NCBI GenBank assembly: GCA_017435665.1
Contig: JAFSEP010000018.1
Location: 51,949 to 115,948, forward strand
Direction: 5' to 3'
DNA length: 64,000 bases
DNA from: Clostridia bacterium
GTDB lineage: Bacteria; Bacillota; Clostridia; Oscillospirales; Acutalibacteraceae
This document shows positions 62,065-64,000 of this stretch, piece after piece. Within the stretch, counting starts at the first letter, position 1, and every line of letters starts with the position of its first letter. A model generated the notes under the pieces. The model searched no databases, was not told the DNA's origin, and worked only from the letters and a program-made list of their open reading frames with translations. The position numbers and the translations under genes are program-made.

Positions 62065-63534
62065 ATGAGAAAAGTAATAAGAAAAACACTTGCTGTTTTC
62101 CTTGCTCTCGCTATGGTTTCAGGCACCTTTGTGTGCTTTGCCGCAGAGCTTAATCAGGATGCAGTAAACAAGCACTACGGTCAGTTTGAAAACTATCTTC
62201 TTCTCGGCGACAGCGTTGCAAGCGGTTACCGTGACGAAGTAAGTGACAATGACGCAGACTTCAACGAAGCAAACAATGAATCAACCTATTACAGAGTACC
62301 CGGCTCCTACGCTGACGTGCTCGCAAACGCTATCATCGCAGACAAGAGCATGACAGCATATGCAGGTCCCGGATACAGAACAATAGAAATGCGCTATATG
62401 CTTGAGGATGACTTTGCAGCAACCTGCGAGGACGAATACCTCTTCTGGCCCAGCCATCTCTATGTTTACGAGGATCAGCTCGCTCCCGACGGCTCAGGTG
62501 AATACCTTCTCCCCGGTGCAGAATACTTCAGAAAGGATTTCCAGAAGTCAGTAGCAGAAGCAGATCTCATCACTCTCGGTGTGGGCGGTAACGACTGGGG
62601 CGCATACCTCGGTTGGGTTGTCAATAAGATCTTTGCCGAGAAGAATATTGCCGATGAATATGTAGAGATGCTTCAGGAGGTTATGGCAAACAGCAATCTT
62701 GACCTTGGTTCAATTGAGGATATTGTTGAAATAGCTCACCTTGCAGGTGCTCTTCCCACACTTCTTGAAGAAATCCCTGCAGCTCTTGACTACGGTCTGG
62801 GCAACTTCTATAAGAACTGGGATATTATGATTCAGGATATCTATGACCTGAACCCCGACGTAACTCTTATGGTTCTCGGTATGAGCGACAACAGTCTCAA
62901 GGGTAAGTATTATGACTACAACGGTGTTGAAGGCGAGCTTGTAAACGGCGGTGCAGAAGAGGATCCCGCAAAGGCTCAGCTTATGTCAACTATCGTCGGC
63001 TTCATTATGGGCGTTGGCAATAAGCCTATGATTGACGGTGCAAAGACCTTCGGTTATACATATGTTGACACAGACGGTACAACATATGTTGACAGCCATC
63101 CCGATGCAGCAGGTCACGTTTTCATAGCAAACAAGATTATCGAGGCTCTCCCCGATCCCGAAATATCAACAATGTTCAATGATGTAGCTCCCGGTCACAA
63201 GTACTATAACGACGTTGAATACGTTGTAACAAACGGCATAATGGCAGGCACATCAGAAAACACCTTCAGCCCCGATGCATACCTCACAACGGGACAGCTT
63301 GCAGCAGCCTTCAACGCTATGGTGGGCACAAACGATTCAACAAGCGGAACAGATAAGGTATCTGTCCTCAAGCTTGCAATCTCCTTCTTCACAGGCGGTA
63401 TAAAGGATGGCTTCTCAGGTCTCATCAAGGGCTTCAAGCTTTGCGTAAAGGTTATGTCTGAAAATGACTTCAAGACAGGTGCAACCGTTACAAGAGGCGA
63501 AGCAGCAAGCTATTTCAGAGCCTTCAGCGAATGA
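62065..63534 (+). CDS. Secreted SGNH/GDSL hydrolase with an SLH motif
   Basis: 489 residues with a signal peptide (LAVFLALAMVSGTFVCFA). The SGNH blocks are seen: nucleophile S50 in LLLGDSVASGYRD, GVGGNDWGAY (block III, G-x-N-D) and the D-x-x-H in VDSHPDAAGH. The C-terminal region has one SLH-like repeat (NDVEYVVTNGIMAGTSENTFSPD), which could anchor the enzyme to the cell surface. It is an esterase/lipase of unknown substrate. AGGAGG precedes ATG 62065. Confidence 0.9.
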   Translation: MRKVIRKTLAVFLALAMVSGTFVCFAAELNQDAVNKHYGQFENYLLLGDSVASGYRDEVSDNDADFNEANNESTYYRVPGSYADVLANAIIADKSMTAYAGPGYRTIEMRYMLEDDFAATCEDEYLFWPSHLYVYEDQLAPDGSGEYLLPGAEYFRKDFQKSVAEADLITLGVGGNDWGAYLGWVVNKIFAEKNIADEYVEMLQEVMANSNLDLGSIEDIVEIAHLAGALPTLLEEIPAALDYGLGNFYKNWDIMIQDIYDLNPDVTLMVLGMSDNSLKGKYYDYNGVEGELVNGGAEEDPAKAQLMSTIVGFIMGVGNKPMIDGAKTFGYTYVDTDGTTYVDSHPDAAGHVFIANKIIEALPDPEISTMFNDVAPGHKYYNDVEYVVTNGIMAGTSENTFSPDAYLTTGQLAAAFNAMVGTNDSTSGTDKVSVLKLAISFFTGGIKDGFSGLIKGFKLCVKVMSENDFKTGATVTRGEAASYFRAFSE

Positions 63535-63563
63535 TAATAAAAAGTAATCAGTAATAACAATTC

Positions 63564-63613
63564 AGCCTTTGCAGTATTAAGTTAAAACTTTTTACTGCAA
63601 AGGCTTGATTTTT
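63564..63613 (+). terminator. Terminator of the SGNH hydrolase gene
   Basis: AGCCTTTGCAGTA (63564-63576) pairs with TACTGCAAAGGCT (63593-63605), then TGATTTTT. Confidence 0.85.
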
Positions 63614-63708
63614 CATAAATGATTATGTATAATATCAAGGCTACACCAATGTGCTTATATGCATAGGGTGACGGGTGTAAAAAGCTCTTGTGTATAAGCT
63701 CAATATAT

Positions 63709-63801
63709 GGAGAGTTGTCCGAGCTGGCCGAAGGAGCACGATTGGAAATCGTGTAAGTCGCAAACACGGCTTCGAGGGTTCGAATCCCTTGCTCTCCGCC
63801 A
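63709..63801 (+). tRNA. tRNA-Ser (GGA anticodon)
   Basis: The acceptor 5' arm GGAGAGT pairs with GCTCTCC (63791-63797) using one G-U pair. The anticodon loop is ATTGGAAAT with GGA at 63744-63746. A long type II variable arm and the T loop GGTTCGAATCC follow. CCA is encoded (63799-63801). The long variable arm and anticodon GGA identify serine. Confidence 0.96.
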
Positions 63802-63807
63802 AAAATG

Positions 63808-63841
63808 ATACCGATACCCTTGTGGTGTCGGTATTATTTTT
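63808..63841 (+). terminator. Terminator after the tRNA-Ser
   Basis: ATACCGATACCC TTGT GGTGTCGGTAT followed by a T-rich run (TATTTTTT). Confidence 0.85.
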
Positions 63842-63992
63842 TCGTTTAATCAGAAGCAAGGGATTCGAACAAGGAGGGAGCGAAGCGGAAGAAAACAGTC
63901 CGGTGTGACTGTTTTCGCCGACGGGGCAACGAGCAAAGCGAGGCGATAGGTGCGGCAGCACCGGGACAAAATCCCTTGCTCTCCGCCAAAAA
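63842..63992. repeat. Duplicated tRNA-Ser 3' end (att-like direct repeat)
   Basis: The 23 bp AATCCCTTGC...GCCAAAAA at 63783-63805 is repeated exactly at 63970-63992, 187 bp away. A 15 bp inverted copy of the T arm/acceptor (GCAAGGGATTCGAAC) lies at 63856-63870. This is what an integrase crossover at a tRNA 3' end leaves behind. No integrase is present. Confidence 0.6.
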
Positions 63993-64000
63993 ATCCGACA

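Noticed and set aside
63690-63908. 72-codon ORF on the plus strand at the right end
   Set aside because: It runs through the tRNA-Ser gene and its terminator.

Overview
This 64 kb window looks like a chromosomal piece from an anaerobic, spore-forming Bacillota of the class Clostridia, probably a gut Oscillospiraceae/Ruminococcaceae relative. The evidence is a spoIIA operon, T-box leaders, strong AGGAGG ribosome binding sites, ricT-holB, a short class II ProS, a tungsten aldehyde:ferredoxin oxidoreductase and GC-rich palindromic spacer repeats. Most of it is ordinary, well-packed chromosome. I see no prophage, no CRISPR array and no intact transposase.

Left part (1-22 kb): a partial membrane-anchored protein at the edge, proS, a CREST/ceramidase-like membrane protein with a hairpin over its ribosome binding site, hemW, the asnS-aminotransferase-lepA operon, a two-component system, spoIIAA-spoIIAB-sigF, folC, a secreted protein, a GPH/MFS-like transporter, a CapA-like surface protein coupled to rlmD, and a patatin-like lipase.

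Middle (22-40 kb): an AT-rich spacer at 23.2-23.45 kb carries a dense cluster of DnaA boxes. It is followed by a secreted protein of two tandem modules, then holB-ricT. The 1 kb gap at 26.8-27.9 kb holds a hairpin-repeat array, a compact type I toxin-antitoxin-like locus (a 27-codon ORF facing a consensus promoter for a short antisense RNA), and a tryptophan T-box that leads an orphan trpB. valS has its own valine T-box. A Zn/Cd-type efflux operon (arsR, stand-alone HMA protein, P-type ATPase) has a clear promoter and operator. A 752 bp XRE regulator module is bounded by exact 21 bp direct repeats. A YegP-like protein precedes a membrane pseudokinase with a poly-threonine stalk.

Right part (40-64 kb): a secreted Cys-rich protein, malQ, an aconitase-family hydratase, a secreted phosphoesterase, an MFS transporter, a Gfo/Idh/MocA oxidoreductase, a small amidase and a GH29 fucosidase. 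Then comes the most coherent system in the window, a tungsten-cofactor divergon at 51.0-61.9 kb. Leftward it encodes mogA, an E1-like ThiF protein, aldehyde:ferredoxin oxidoreductase and an unusual MoaD-like carrier. Rightward it encodes tupABC (tungstate import), moeA, a moeA fused to a periplasmic-binding-like domain, moaC, moaA and a MOSC protein. A structured leader, possibly a Moco/Tuco riboswitch, precedes tupA. No moaE is present. The window ends with an SGNH esterase carrying an SLH motif and a tRNA-Ser(GGA) whose 3' end is duplicated 187 bp downstream.

Positions and motifs were read by eye from the sequence. Family names come from remembered motifs. No database or folding program was run.
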